NCBI RefSeq assembly: GCF_000185505.1
Contig: NZ_GL622359.1
Span: 965,412-1,029,411, forward strand
Reading direction: 5' to 3'
Length of the DNA: 64,000 nucleotides
DNA from: Pseudoramibacter alactolyticus ATCC 23263
GTDB taxonomy: Bacteria; Bacillota; Clostridia; Eubacteriales; Eubacteriaceae
Positions 1-7,113 of this stretch are shown here, one piece after another. The notes beneath the pieces were generated by a model. The model was not told the DNA's origin. It was given only the letters and a program-made list of their open reading frames with translations, and searched no databases. Position 1 is the first letter of the stretch. Each line of letters starts with the position of its first letter. Both the position numbers and the translations under genes were made by a program.

Positions 1-1054
1 TTTTCGGAAAAAACTGAAATGCCACAAAGGCAATGACCGAAATAATAAAGGAATATTCCACCGCGAGTTTGAAAGTCGCCTTGACCCGGCCGTACTGGCG
101 GGCCCCATAATTAAAACCGAGAATCGGCTGGGATCCCTGGGCAAGTCCGACGAACACCCCGATGACAATGGCGTTGACTTTCATGCAGATGCCCGCTCCC
201 GAAAGGGGAATATCCGTGCCGTAAATCGACAGGGCGCCGTAATGGGTCAGCGAATGGTTTAAAATCACCTGCACCAGCGCAAAGAGCACTTGATTGAGGC
301 TGTTGCTCATGCCCAGCATCGCAATACGTCCGCAGTCCCAAAGATTCGGCCGCGCAAAGGAGGCTCGGGTCAGCTGCACCGTTTTGTACTGGAAAAGATA
401 ACGTACCGCGATGATGCAGGAAAGCACCTGGGACAGCGCCGTAGCCATAGCCGCGCCGGCGACACCCAAGTGCAGGCCAAAAATAAAAATCGGATCGAGA
501 ATGGTGTTGGTCACCGCGCCGACCACCATGAACATCATCGAGTACTTCGGCGAGCCGTCCGCCCGAATCATATTGCTCATCACATTGGTCAGCAGCAAAA
601 AAGGCAGTCCCAGCCCGGTAAAGCGCACATAGCTTTGCGCATAAGGCAACACGGTCTTCGTGGCGCCAAAGGCATAAAGCATCGGCGTCATGGCCGACTC
701 GACCACCGCCGCCAGCGTCACGCCGACAATTGCCGCCATCCATACCACCGTGCCCACGGTTTTTTCTGCCTGCGCATCGTTGCCCCGGCCAAGCTCCAGA
801 GAAAAATTCGCCGCACCGCCGATGCCGATGAGCAGCGTCAGCGCGAGACAGATTGTCGTGATCGGAAATGCCACATTGGTCGCTGCGTTTCCCAAATAGC
901 CCACGCCCTGACCGATAAAAATCTGATCGACGATATTGTAAAGCGAGCTGACGACCATGGCGATGATCGACGGCACCGCAAATTGCCGCAGGAGAGCCGG
1001 AATTTTTTCCCAGCCCAGCGGATTGCTTCCCTGGTTTTGTTTTTCTGCTGTCAA
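1..1054 (-). CDS. MATE family multidrug/cation efflux transporter (C-terminus cut by window edge)
   Basis: Reading the minus strand gives about 351 residues of a multi-pass membrane protein of the MATE family (MepA-like), which exports cationic compounds using an ion gradient. The N-terminal part reads PALLRQFAVPSIIAMVVSS followed by NIVDQIFIGQGVG, the usual MATE opening, and later segments contain FGLHLGVAGAAMATALSQ and GLAQGSQPILGFNYGARQ, both typical of the family. The first usable start is a TTG at 1054, because an in-frame TGA lies just upstream; AAAGGAA precedes it. Full-length members have about 450 residues, so roughly the last quarter lies outside the window. The substrate cannot be inferred. 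Family assignment is firm. Confidence 0.88.
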   Translation of the reverse strand, partial: MTAEKQNQGSNPLGWEKIPALLRQFAVPSIIAMVVSSLYNIVDQIFIGQGVGYLGNAATNVAFPITTICLALTLLIGIGGAANFSLELGRGNDAQAEKTVGTVVWMAAIVGVTLAAVVESAMTPMLYAFGATKTVLPYAQSYVRFTGLGLPFLLLTNVMSNMIRADGSPKYSMMFMVVGAVTNTILDPIFIFGLHLGVAGAAMATALSQVLSCIIAVRYLFQYKTVQLTRASFARPNLWDCGRIAMLGMSNSLNQVLFALVQVILNHSLTHYGALSIYGTDIPLSGAGICMKVNAIVIGVFVGLAQGSQPILGFNYGARQYGRVKATFKLAVEYSFIISVIAFVAFQFFPK

Positions 1055-1166
1055 AGCTTTTCCACCATTCCTTTCAATCGCTTTTCATTAAAAGCCGATG
1101 CGCCATCGGCCTTCACACACGACGACCGCCGTCTTTTCGGTGCAAGACAGCCCGCCGACAATTCAC

Positions 1167-1208
1167 AAAAAAAGCAGCTTCCCTTTTAAAACTGCTTCTC
1201 GAAGCTGC
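1167..1208 (-). terminator. Intrinsic terminator of the DAHP synthase gene
   Basis: On the minus strand GCAGCTTC (1201-1208) pairs with GAAGCTGC (1174-1181) and is followed by a run of seven T. It lies just beyond the stop codon at 1222 and separates the DAHP synthase gene from the MATE gene. Confidence 0.75.
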
Positions 1209-1221
1209 TGAATTTGAAGCT

Positions 1222-2259
1222 TCAGACCATTTCCGCCAATCCATAAATAAGCGCCTTCGATTTATCCCAGCCCAGGCAAGGATCGGTGATGGACTGACCG
1301 TAACACCCGCCGCCGATGGGCTGATTGCCGTCTTTCAGATAGCTTTCGATCATAAACCCCTTTACCAGCTGGTTGATGTCCGCCGAAACGCGACAGCTGT
1401 GCATCACGTCCTTGGCGATGCGTACTTGCTCCTGCCAGCGCTTGCCGGAATTGCAGTGATTAGTGTCCACGATCACCGCCGGGTTTTTAAGCTCGGCCTT
1501 TTCGTGATAGGCATCGAGCAATCCCTGCAGATCCTCATAATGATAATTGGGAAAGGTCCGCCCATATTGATTGACATAGCCCCGCAAAATGGCGTGCGCC
1601 AGCGGATTGCCGGCGGTTTTGACTTCCCAGCCGCGATAGAGAAAAGTGTGACCGTGCTGGGCTGCAATCAAGGAATTCATCATCACGGAAATATCGCCGG
1701 ATGTCGGATTTTTCATCCCTGCCGGGATGCCGATGCCGCTGGCCACGATGCGGTGCTGCTGATCCTCCACCGAGCGGGCGCCCACCGCCACATAGGCCAG
1801 CAAATCCGAAAGATAGCGGTGATTTTCCGGATAAAGCATTTCCTCTGCACAGGTAAAGCCCGTTTCGCGCACAGCGCGGGTGTGCATCTCGCGGATCGCG
1901 ATAATCCCCGTGAGCATATCCTCCTTCGCGTCGGGATCCGGTTGATGCAGCATGCCTTTGTAGCCCAGGCCCGTGGTCCGCGGCTTGTTGGTATAAACCC
2001 GCGGAATGATGAAAATTTTATCCTTCACCCGATCGGCAACCTTCGCCAGCCGATACAGATAATCGAGCACGGCGTCTTCACTGTCTGCCGAACAGGGGCC
2101 GATGATGAGCAGCAGCCGGTCGTCCTTGCCCGCAAAAATATCGGCAATCTGCTGATCCCGTTCTTCTTTAATCGCGGCAACCCGGGCGTTCAATGGAAAT
2201 TTTGTCTTCAATTCCTGGGGCGTCGGCATCTTCCTGAAAAATTCCATTTGCATATCCAT
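1222..2259 (-). CDS. aroF: 3-deoxy-7-phosphoheptulonate (DAHP) synthase, class I AroF/AroG type
   Basis: Catalyses the first step of the shikimate pathway, condensing phosphoenolpyruvate and erythrose 4-phosphate. The protein has 345 residues, close to the E. coli AroF/G/H length (about 350), with no chorismate mutase domain. Visible family blocks are LLLIIGPCSAD (metal-binding Cys), KPRTTGLGYKG (PEP site), GIPAGMKNPTSGD and DTNHCNSGK. An ATG at 2268 directly abuts the AAAGGAG ribosome site, so I place the start at the next ATG (2259), 9 bases after it. It is a single-gene unit with its own promoter and terminator. Feedback specificity (Tyr, Phe or Trp) cannot be read from the sequence. Confidence 0.93.
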   Translation of the reverse strand: MDMQMEFFRKMPTPQELKTKFPLNARVAAIKEERDQQIADIFAGKDDRLLLIIGPCSADSEDAVLDYLYRLAKVADRVKDKIFIIPRVYTNKPRTTGLGYKGMLHQPDPDAKEDMLTGIIAIREMHTRAVRETGFTCAEEMLYPENHRYLSDLLAYVAVGARSVEDQQHRIVASGIGIPAGMKNPTSGDISVMMNSLIAAQHGHTFLYRGWEVKTAGNPLAHAILRGYVNQYGRTFPNYHYEDLQGLLDAYHEKAELKNPAVIVDTNHCNSGKRWQEQVRIAKDVMHSCRVSADINQLVKGFMIESYLKDGNQPIGGGCYGQSITDPCLGWDKSKALIYGLAEMV

Positions 2260-2338
2260 CGTGATCATCTCCTTTGTAAGCGCTGCGGCGGCAATAATCG
2301 GCGGACCGCACCAGCCTCGTTATAAATGCTTGATTTAA

Positions 2339-2377
2339 AAAACGGCCTCCGCCGTTTAAATTGGTCTCATTATAACA
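2339..2377 (-). promoter_or_regulatory. Extended -10 promoter and 5'-terminal hairpin of the DAHP synthase gene
   Basis: TG-N-TATAAT reads on the minus strand at 2377-2369. Transcription should start near 2362, and a GC-rich hairpin (AAACGGC 2357-2351 with GCCGTTT 2345-2339, followed by more T) comes almost at once. It looks like a terminator but is so close to the start site that it may instead cap or stabilise the transcript. Confidence 0.5.
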
Positions 2378-2450
2378 TAACGATTCGAGGATACGCCCGT
2401 TTTAAGCATGTATTTATTTTCGTTCACAAGCCGTGAGCGATCGCCTCCCG

Positions 2451-2459
2451 TGTTATAAT
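2451..2459 (+). promoter_or_regulatory. Extended -10 promoter for yjbQ-sel1-yaaA
   Basis: TG-T-TATAAT at 2451-2459 is a perfect extended -10 element about 50 bases before the yjbQ start. No good -35 box is visible, which is common for extended -10 promoters. It is divergent from the DAHP synthase promoter about 80 bases away. Confidence 0.55.
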
Positions 2460-2508
2460 AAAATTGCGTAATAATTATCGTTTCATTTGCATTCAAAAGG
2501 AGTCTGTC

Positions 2509-2925
2509 ATGCAATCTTTTCGCAAAGAATTATTTTTTCACTTCGACACCCGCCGCGGCTTGAAGAACATTACCCCGGACGTCAAGGCGGCGCTGGCCGA
2601 AAGCGGCATCAGGGAAGGACTCGTGCTGGTCAACGCGATGAACATCACGGCCTCGGTGTTCATCAACGACGACGAGCCGGGACTTCACCGGGATTTTGAA
2701 CGCTGGCTCGAAAAACTCGCGCCGGAAAAACCCTACAGCCAATATGATCACAACGGCTACGAGGATAATGCCGACGCCCATCTCAAGCGCACCGTCATGG
2801 GCCGGGAGGTGGTTGTCGCCGTGACCGACGGCCGTCTGGATTTCGGCACCTGGGAGCAAATTTTTTATTACGAGCTCGACGGCAGGCGCACCAAGCATGC
2901 GCTGATCAAAATCATCGGCGAGTAG
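2509..2925 (+). CDS. yjbQ: YjbQ/UPF0047 family protein (secondary thiamine-phosphate synthase-like)
   Basis: A 138-residue single-domain protein of the YjbQ (UPF0047) family, some members of which can make thiamine phosphate as a side activity; the true cellular role is unsettled. Visible signatures are [15 protein letters not shown], the acidic/His segment [13 protein letters not shown] and [18 protein letters not shown], which resembles the family's GTWQ pattern with Glu replacing Gln. An upstream in-frame ATG exists, but AAAGGAG sits 8 bases before the ATG at 2509, so I chose that start. It is first in a three-gene plus-strand unit with a Sel1-repeat protein and yaaA. Confidence 0.85.
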   Translation: MQSFRKELFFHFDTRRGLKNITPDVKAALAESGIREGLVLVNAMNITASVFINDDEPGLHRDFERWLEKLAPEKPYSQYDHNGYEDNADAHLKRTVMGREVVVAVTDGRLDFGTWEQIFYYELDGRRTKHALIKIIGE

Positions 2926-2933
2926 GAGTGGTC

Positions 2934-3644
2934 ATGCCGACAACGGATTACGATTTTCACGCGCATTTTTTTGGCGACAATCGCCGGCTGATGACCGATG
3001 CTGAAAAAAAGCGGCTACACGCCGCCATCAGCACGGCCGCCGAGCATCGCGATCCCGAGGGAATGACGCTCCTCGGCCGTCTGTATTACGAAGGGTTTAC
3101 CGTCGCGCAGAATTATACGGCTGCACGCCGCTGGTTTGAGCGGGCCGATACCGCCGGCGACAGTTGGGGAACGGTCTATCTGGCTTATTGCTATTATTAC
3201 GGGCGAAATATTCCCGTCAATTATCCGCGGGCACGCGCGCTCTTCGCCAAAGCGGCCAAGGCGGGCAATCACTGCGCCCTTTATAAACTGGGCGACATGG
3301 CCCGAGACGGGCTGGCCGTCCCCGTCGATTTGCCCCGAGCTCTGGCCTGTTACCGCGAAGCCTTGGCCAAAATCACCCCAGCTATCCCCGAATATCCCAA
3401 TATTGCCGCGCGCATCGGCCATTTGCTCCTCGCCGGTATCGATCCCGACGCCGGCACGGCGGACGCCCTGCACTGGCTGCACATCGCCCAAGAGGGCTGC
3501 TACCGCCTGTTGATGCGCGGCGATCCCTACGCCCATTTATCCCTTCCCCAAATCGAAGCGGATCTCGCCGAATGCACGGCACTTCTTAAAGCGGCCGTGG
3601 CCGATCTGCCGCAAAAAGTGCGGTATCCAGGAAAGCCTTCATGA
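2934..3644 (+). CDS. Sel1-like (SLR) tetratricopeptide-type repeat protein
   Basis: A 236-residue soluble protein made largely of Sel1-like repeats, the alpha-helical hairpins that mediate protein-protein contacts. At least three units can be read: GMTLLGRLYYEGFTVAQNYT-AARRWFERA, TVYLAYCYYYGRNI-PVNYPRARALFAKA and ALYKLGDMARDGLAVPVDLP. A weaker unit ends near residue 175. There is no signal peptide or membrane segment. GGAG at 2925-2928 fits the ATG at 2934 better than an overlapping GTG at 2928. Its 3' end overlaps yaaA by four bases (ATGA), so the two are probably translationally coupled. No enzymatic function is implied. Confidence 0.82.
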   Translation: MPTTDYDFHAHFFGDNRRLMTDAEKKRLHAAISTAAEHRDPEGMTLLGRLYYEGFTVAQNYTAARRWFERADTAGDSWGTVYLAYCYYYGRNIPVNYPRARALFAKAAKAGNHCALYKLGDMARDGLAVPVDLPRALACYREALAKITPAIPEYPNIAARIGHLLLAGIDPDAGTADALHWLHIAQEGCYRLLMRGDPYAHLSLPQIEADLAECTALLKAAVADLPQKVRYPGKPS

Positions 3645-4393
3645 AAATCATCATTTCGCCGGCCAAAAAAATGACAACGGCTGTCGATACCGTTGCCGCC
3701 ACACGTCCGCTGTTGCTCGATCGGGCCAAAACGCTTTACGCCTGGCTGAAGGGCCGATATCCCGCTGCCCTGCAAAAACTCTGGCAGTGCAGTGACGCTA
3801 TCGCCGCACTGAATATCGAACGGCTGAAAAACACCGCCCTCGAGGATCTCGACACGGCACCGACACCGGCGCTCTTGGCCTATCAGGGCATTCAATACCA
3901 AGCCATGGCGCCCTTGGTCTTCACCGAGCATGCCGAAGCCTATCTCGCCGAACATCTGCGCATTTTATCGGCGCTTTACGGAGTACTGGCCCCCACCGAC
4001 GGCGTTGTTCCCTATCGCCTCGAAATGGCCCAGAAAGCTGTCGTCGCATCTCATCGCAATCTTTATGCCTTTTGGGGCGACGCGCTCTATCACAGCCTGA
4101 TGGACAAAGACCGCACCATCGTAAATCTGGCCTCTAAGGAATACGCCAAGGCTGTCATCCCTTATCTCATGCCCGGCGACCGTTTCGTCACCTGCCTGTT
4201 CGCCGACCTTGTGGATGGCAAACCGCGGCAAAAAGCCACCTACGCCAAGATGGCCCGAGGCGAAATGGTCCGCTTCATGGCCGAAAACGCCGTCACAGAT
4301 CTCGAGGCGCTTAAGGCCTTCGACGGCATTCATTATTTTTATGATGCCGGCCGGTCGAATGGCGATACCTTTGTCTTTATCCGCAGGCCTTGA
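3641..4393 (+). CDS. yaaA: Peroxide stress protein YaaA (UPF0246/DUF328)
   Basis: A 250-residue member of the YaaA family, known in E. coli to lower free intracellular iron and protect DNA during hydrogen peroxide stress. The N-terminus MKIIISPAKKM, the internal YQGIQYQAM, RILSALYGVLAPTD and NLASKEYAKAV, and the C-terminal GDTFVFIRR all match the family along its full length. It is the last gene of the yjbQ-sel1-yaaA unit, overlapping the Sel1 gene by four bases. It converges on the minus-strand EamA gene with only six bases between stop codons. Nothing in the sequence shows peroxide-responsive control. Confidence 0.93.
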   Translation: MKIIISPAKKMTTAVDTVAATRPLLLDRAKTLYAWLKGRYPAALQKLWQCSDAIAALNIERLKNTALEDLDTAPTPALLAYQGIQYQAMAPLVFTEHAEAYLAEHLRILSALYGVLAPTDGVVPYRLEMAQKAVVASHRNLYAFWGDALYHSLMDKDRTIVNLASKEYAKAVIPYLMPGDRFVTCLFADLVDGKPRQKATYAKMARGEMVRFMAENAVTDLEALKAFDGIHYFYDAGRSNGDTFVFIRRP

Positions 4394-4399
4394 CCCCCA

Positions 4400-4822
4400 T
4401 CATTTAAGCAGGCCGATGCCAATCAAGCAAAACACGATGCCGGCCACTTGTTTTAAATCGAGATGTTCTTTATAAAAAAGCACGCCCATCACCGCCAAAA
4501 CCACCGCCACGCAGATATTTGCGATGAGAGAAGCCTGGCTGACAGCCCAGCCGGCACGGTAAATCAAAAGATAGCCGGCCTCCAGTCCGATGATGGCCAA
4601 CCCCAGCGCCCAGGTGCTCCAATTCAAATGTCTGAAATCCGTCTGGAAATCGTGGGGCATGAACGCGAGATAAATAATCATGCAACAAATAAAGCTCACC
4701 AGATACGTCCCCGCCAGTGAAAGCATCGGGTTCGCATCGGGCGGCGTATTTTTTGACACATTATGATAGATCACATTGGATGCGATCACCATGACCATCG
4801 GCAAATAAACCATTAATTTCAT
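4400..4822 (-). CDS. Single-domain EamA/DMT-type transporter
   Basis: A 140-residue integral membrane protein with about five hydrophobic segments, ending with LDLKQVAGIVFCLIGIGLLK, the typical end of an EamA domain. It has one EamA unit rather than two, so it would need to dimerise, as half-size members of the drug/metabolite transporter superfamily do. The loop WAVSQASLIANICVAVVLAV is also family-like. Its start overlaps the stop of the upstream GNAT gene by four bases, so the two are translationally coupled and probably handle the same compound, which is unknown. The preceding leader suggests regulated expression. Confidence 0.72.
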   Translation of the reverse strand: MKLMVYLPMVMVIASNVIYHNVSKNTPPDANPMLSLAGTYLVSFICCMIIYLAFMPHDFQTDFRHLNWSTWALGLAIIGLEAGYLLIYRAGWAVSQASLIANICVAVVLAVMGVLFYKEHLDLKQVAGIVFCLIGIGLLK

Positions 4823-5235
4823 GCTAATGTCTTCTCCATGGTGATGTGCTCACAAAATTCATCCAAATAATTTTCCCCTTTAGCTGCATATCCCAGCTTT
4901 TCATAAAAAGACTGCACCCGCACCTGCGCCGAAAGCTGCAGTATCGGCACGCCTCGGCCTTTCAGCACTTTCTCCGCCGCCATGACCATTTGCGCACCGA
5001 AGCCTTCCCCGCGATGGGTTCGGATCACAGCAATGCGTCCGATGTGATAAGCTCCGGACGCGTCCCGGTAAAACCGACAGCAGCCCACGGCCTGATTGTT
5101 TTCATAAGCGACCAGATGGGTCGCCGTTTTATCCAACGCATCAAACTCGTCATGAAAGCCCTGCTCGTCGACAAAGACGGTCTGTCGGATGGTTCTCGCA
5201 TCCGGCGGCAGACCTGCCTGCATTCGTATTTCCAC
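4819..5235 (-). CDS. GNAT family N-acetyltransferase
   Basis: A 138-residue acetyl-CoA-dependent acyltransferase. Visible features are the substrate-side RQTVFVDEQGF, a block common to YjcF/ElaA-like GNATs, and the core IGRIAVIRTHRGEGFGAQMV, whose R-x-x-R-G-x-G-x-G/A pattern binds the acetyl-CoA pyrophosphate. A C-terminal LSAQVRVQSFYEKLGYAA completes the fold. A TTG lies upstream at 5256, but AAAGGGAG is placed 10 bases before the GTG at 5235, so I start there. It is the first gene of a two-gene unit with the EamA transporter. A modify-and-export pair is plausible, but the substrate is not identifiable. Confidence 0.85.
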   Translation of the reverse strand: MEIRMQAGLPPDARTIRQTVFVDEQGFHDEFDALDKTATHLVAYENNQAVGCCRFYRDASGAYHIGRIAVIRTHRGEGFGAQMVMAAEKVLKGRGVPILQLSAQVRVQSFYEKLGYAAKGENYLDEFCEHITMEKTLA

Positions 5236-5270
5236 GATTTCAAATCTCCCTTTCAATTTTTGCGTCCTTT

Positions 5271-5417
5271 AAAAAAGGATTCAAAGCCTCCCTTATAGCG
5301 CAAACGCGCCGTACCTGCGGTGAGGCTTTGAATCCTTGACACGCCACCCGGTGATGGCGCAGGACGTTTATTTTTTACAGCATCTTTATTATAGAAAAAA
5401 GGCTCGAAGCCTGTCAA
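5271..5417 (-). promoter_or_regulatory. Strong promoter and long structured leader with intrinsic terminator before GNAT-EamA (candidate riboswitch/attenuator)
   Basis: On the minus strand TTGACA (5417-5412), an 18-base spacer and TATAAT (5393-5388) form a near-consensus promoter. The transcript should start near 5381 and has about 146 bases before the GNAT start. It contains a short hairpin (CGCCA/TGGCG) and then a 16-bp perfect inverted repeat (5337-5322 with 5290-5275) followed by six T, a textbook intrinsic terminator placed ahead of the coding region. CGTCC near the 5' end can pair with GGACG just after the terminator. I could not match it to T-box, TPP, guanidine or other leader classes that I know. 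Confidence 0.62.
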
Positions 5418-5462
5418 GGAAAAATGACCGGTCAACATAAAAAATCTTGTCGCTTTACAATA

Positions 5463-5922
5463 GATGTGAGACCTTGAGAATAGAAAAAAGCGATTGAGCC
5501 CGTTAAAATTGTTTTTGCCACTAAACTCCTTTGACGAAAGGTCTTCAATCGTCATGAATAGTATATCGCATTCACAACGATTACTTGCCCCATACTCTTG
5601 AAACTGGAAGCGTTAGGTATTAAATATGGCAGATGGATGTTCCAAAAGCTTATTATGTCGGCAAGATGCCTGACAAATTCATCAGTATACTTTGATGAAG
5701 CATCAAGGAAACGATTCTGCAACTTCCTGAATTTCTGCTCGTTCAAGGATCTGAAAAAGCAGATGGACAGATATATGCGCAGATCGAACAACCTCCCAAT
5801 GGCAGTGCTTGGATGGATGTCTCCATTTGAAAGGCGTGCGCAGCCCAAGGGATAACTTTCGAGCCTTGGCAGAAACAATCGGATGTTATCAAATGACTTT
5901 CTCCTTTTTCAGATCTCACATC
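5463..5922 (+). mobile_element. Remnant of an insertion sequence with imperfect terminal inverted repeats
   Basis: GATGTGAGACCT at 5463-5474 and AGATCTCACATC at 5911-5922 are inverted copies matching at 11 of 12 positions, followed inward by similar A/G-rich tracts. Between them lies an 85-codon reading frame resembling the C-terminus of a DDE integrase-type transposase. The element is only about 460 bp, so most of the transposase is gone. No clear target-site duplication is seen. The IS family is not identifiable from this fragment. Confidence 0.55.
5598..5855 (+). pseudogene. C-terminal fragment of a DDE integrase-type transposase
   Basis: This 85-codon frame ends in DLKKQMDRYMRRSNNLPMAV, then LGWMSPFERR. 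That is the arrangement seen at the C-terminus of rve-type transposases, where a Tyr/Asn-containing helix precedes LGW-x-(S/T)P-x-E. The catalytic DDE residues and the N-terminal DNA-binding part are missing, and the only start is a TTG without a ribosome site. It lies inside an inverted-repeat-bounded remnant. It is therefore a decayed transposase, not an active one. Confidence 0.6.
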
Positions 5923-6102
5923 ATTGGATAACGTACATTTTTATATTTTTTTTATTCTCATCGTTGACAAATTTGCCAATAGCCATTCACCATCAGGTTT
6001 TTCTATTTGTGCCGTTTCTTGTTGACTTTTCGATGCCCTGCCTTTGTCTATAAAAAGAGCTGAAGGCTTAGCTGATATACCGAGCCTTCGCATCGTTCAA
6101 AT
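5923..6102. other. AT-rich spacer without a convincing gene
   Basis: Between the IS remnant and the cyclase pseudogene I see only a 50-codon minus-strand frame (5941-6093) with no ribosome site and no recognisable family. Its C-terminal part (EKPDGEWLLANLS) looks protein-like, so it could be another fragment of a lost gene, but it cannot be assigned. Confidence 0.3.
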
Positions 6103-6419
6103 TTACACAATGGCAGCCAACATCTCCGTCGCTCCGCGCACCTTCGAAACGTTGCAGATAAAACAGAATTCATAAACTTGATCTTTGGCCAATTCATCCA
6201 GCTAAATGTACTCCAAGATATGCACGCCCTGCTGAATCAGCAGGTAATGGTGAACCGGCTGCAGGTGTTCCAAAACAAACAAAGAGCCACCCGCGTTAAA
6301 TCCATCGACGCAGGCCCTGTCATTGCCGACGACGATAGCGCCGTCTTATTCGTCGGCTCATCCAGCCATTTCCCGGTTTCATACCAATTGACGCTTTTGT
6401 CGATCTGAGAGCCTTTCAT
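6103..6419 (-). pseudogene. Broken C-terminal part of a cyclase/kynurenine formamidase-like metal-dependent hydrolase
   Basis: Read on the minus strand, the downstream frame gives VHHYLLIQQGVHILEYI, then a TAG, then LDELAKDQVYEFCFICN and VRGATEMLAAIV. This follows the end of the cyclase (KynB-like) family: a His before a leucine pair, GV-x-I-x-E-x-(L/I)-N-L-D-E-L, then the RGA-(S/T)-G segment. The upstream part, starting at an ATG at 6419 (MKGSQIDKSVNWYETGKWLD), is in another frame. The gene thus has a frameshift, an in-frame stop where Asn is expected, and no N-terminal metal-binding half. It faces away from the neighbouring broken activator gene. Confidence 0.55.
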
Positions 6420-6469
6420 AATTCCCCGCTTTATAACACAGATAACACACTTTATTTTAAAAATCTGCA

Positions 6470-7047
6470 ATGTTTAATCATCACGCTTCCCACCTTCTCG
6501 AACAAATCGCCGATGCCCGTCTCTGCGACAGACATAAAAAGCTCATCTTTTCTGCCGTTCCGTCCGCAACGGACGTAAAACCATCCGTCGTACAGCGGCT
6601 ACACAATTTAACTGCCTTTTGCTGCCCACGCAACCCCGTTCGCCGACGAAAAGAAGATTTTAAAAGCATTGTCACCATCTTTATATCCGTGAAATTAATG
6701 CCTGCCATGGCACTTCCGTCGTCGGATTTGAGGATGCCGCCGAAATACTTTTCATGCAATTTCCCTGGCCCAGCAATATTCCCCAATTAAAACGTGTCCT
6801 CACTGAGTTGATTCTATCCACCGAAAATTTCTATATTGCCAAAGCCGATGTCTCACGCGCTCTTCAAAATGAAATTTTCGATGCCCTTCAAAAATTTCAT
6901 AATAATATTCATCTTGATCAGCCACTCAAGCCCGTCAATTAAGAGATCATTCAATTAGTACTCAAAGAAGAAGAAATGAATCACAGCCGGACTACCCTGT
7001 GGCGCATGCTCAAGAATCTCGACGCAAAACACAAGCCGAATGAATAA
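6470..7047 (+). pseudogene. Broken sigma-54-dependent transcriptional activator (AAA+ C-terminal half and HTH)
   Basis: The first frame carries DRHKKLIFSAVPSATDVK and NPVRRRKEDFKSI, matching the region before and including the PPLRER-x-EDI motif of sigma-54 activators. After a frameshift near 6680 the next frame reads LYIREINACHG, VVGFEDAAEILFMQFPWPSN and IPQLKRVLTELILSTENFYI, matching the FPWPGNIRQL block. A TAA at 6940-6942 interrupts it; beyond that EIIQLVLKEEEMN and SRTTLWRMLK give a shortened Fis-type helix-turn-helix ending at 7047. The Walker A half is missing. A PrpR-like propionate/aromatic sensor ancestor is possible but not provable. Confidence 0.62.
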
Positions 7048-7074
7048 CATGGTTCTTTAATATCCGAAATACAC

Positions 7075-7106
7075 AAAAAAAGCAGTTCAGATGCACTGCT
7101 TTTTTG
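7075..7106. terminator. Bidirectional intrinsic terminator
   Basis: AGCAGT (7081-7086) and ACTGCT (7095-7100) form a stem, flanked by an A-run on the left and a T-run on the right, so it can work on both strands. It ends the DUF445 gene on the minus strand and faces the broken activator on the plus strand. Confidence 0.75.
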
Positions 7107-7113
7107 TATATTT

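Noticed and set aside
290-1189. Long plus-strand frame opposite the MATE gene (299 codons)
   Set aside because: Arg/His-rich composition without any family; the opposite strand encodes a clear MATE transporter.
1399-2325. Plus-strand frame of 308 codons opposite the DAHP synthase
   Set aside because: Mirror of a highly conserved gene, no ribosome site, no recognisable domain.
5271-5381. T-box interpretation of the GNAT-EamA leader
   Set aside because: GGGTGG occurs in the leader, but the T-box consensus GGTGGTACCGCG and an antiterminator pairing are missing.
5253-5555. 100-codon minus-strand frame across the GNAT leader
   Set aside because: It runs through the promoter and terminator hairpin of the leader, has no ribosome site and no similarity.
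6103-6419. TAG in the cyclase fragment as a pyrrolysine codon
   Set aside because: The same gene also has a frameshift and lacks its N-terminal half, so it is a pseudogene. Pyl use in cyclases is not known, and no pyl gene is in the window.
6481-6786. 101-codon minus-strand frame opposite the broken sigma-54 activator
   Set aside because: The plus-strand frames reconstruct recognisable sigma-54 activator blocks; the antisense frame does not match a family.
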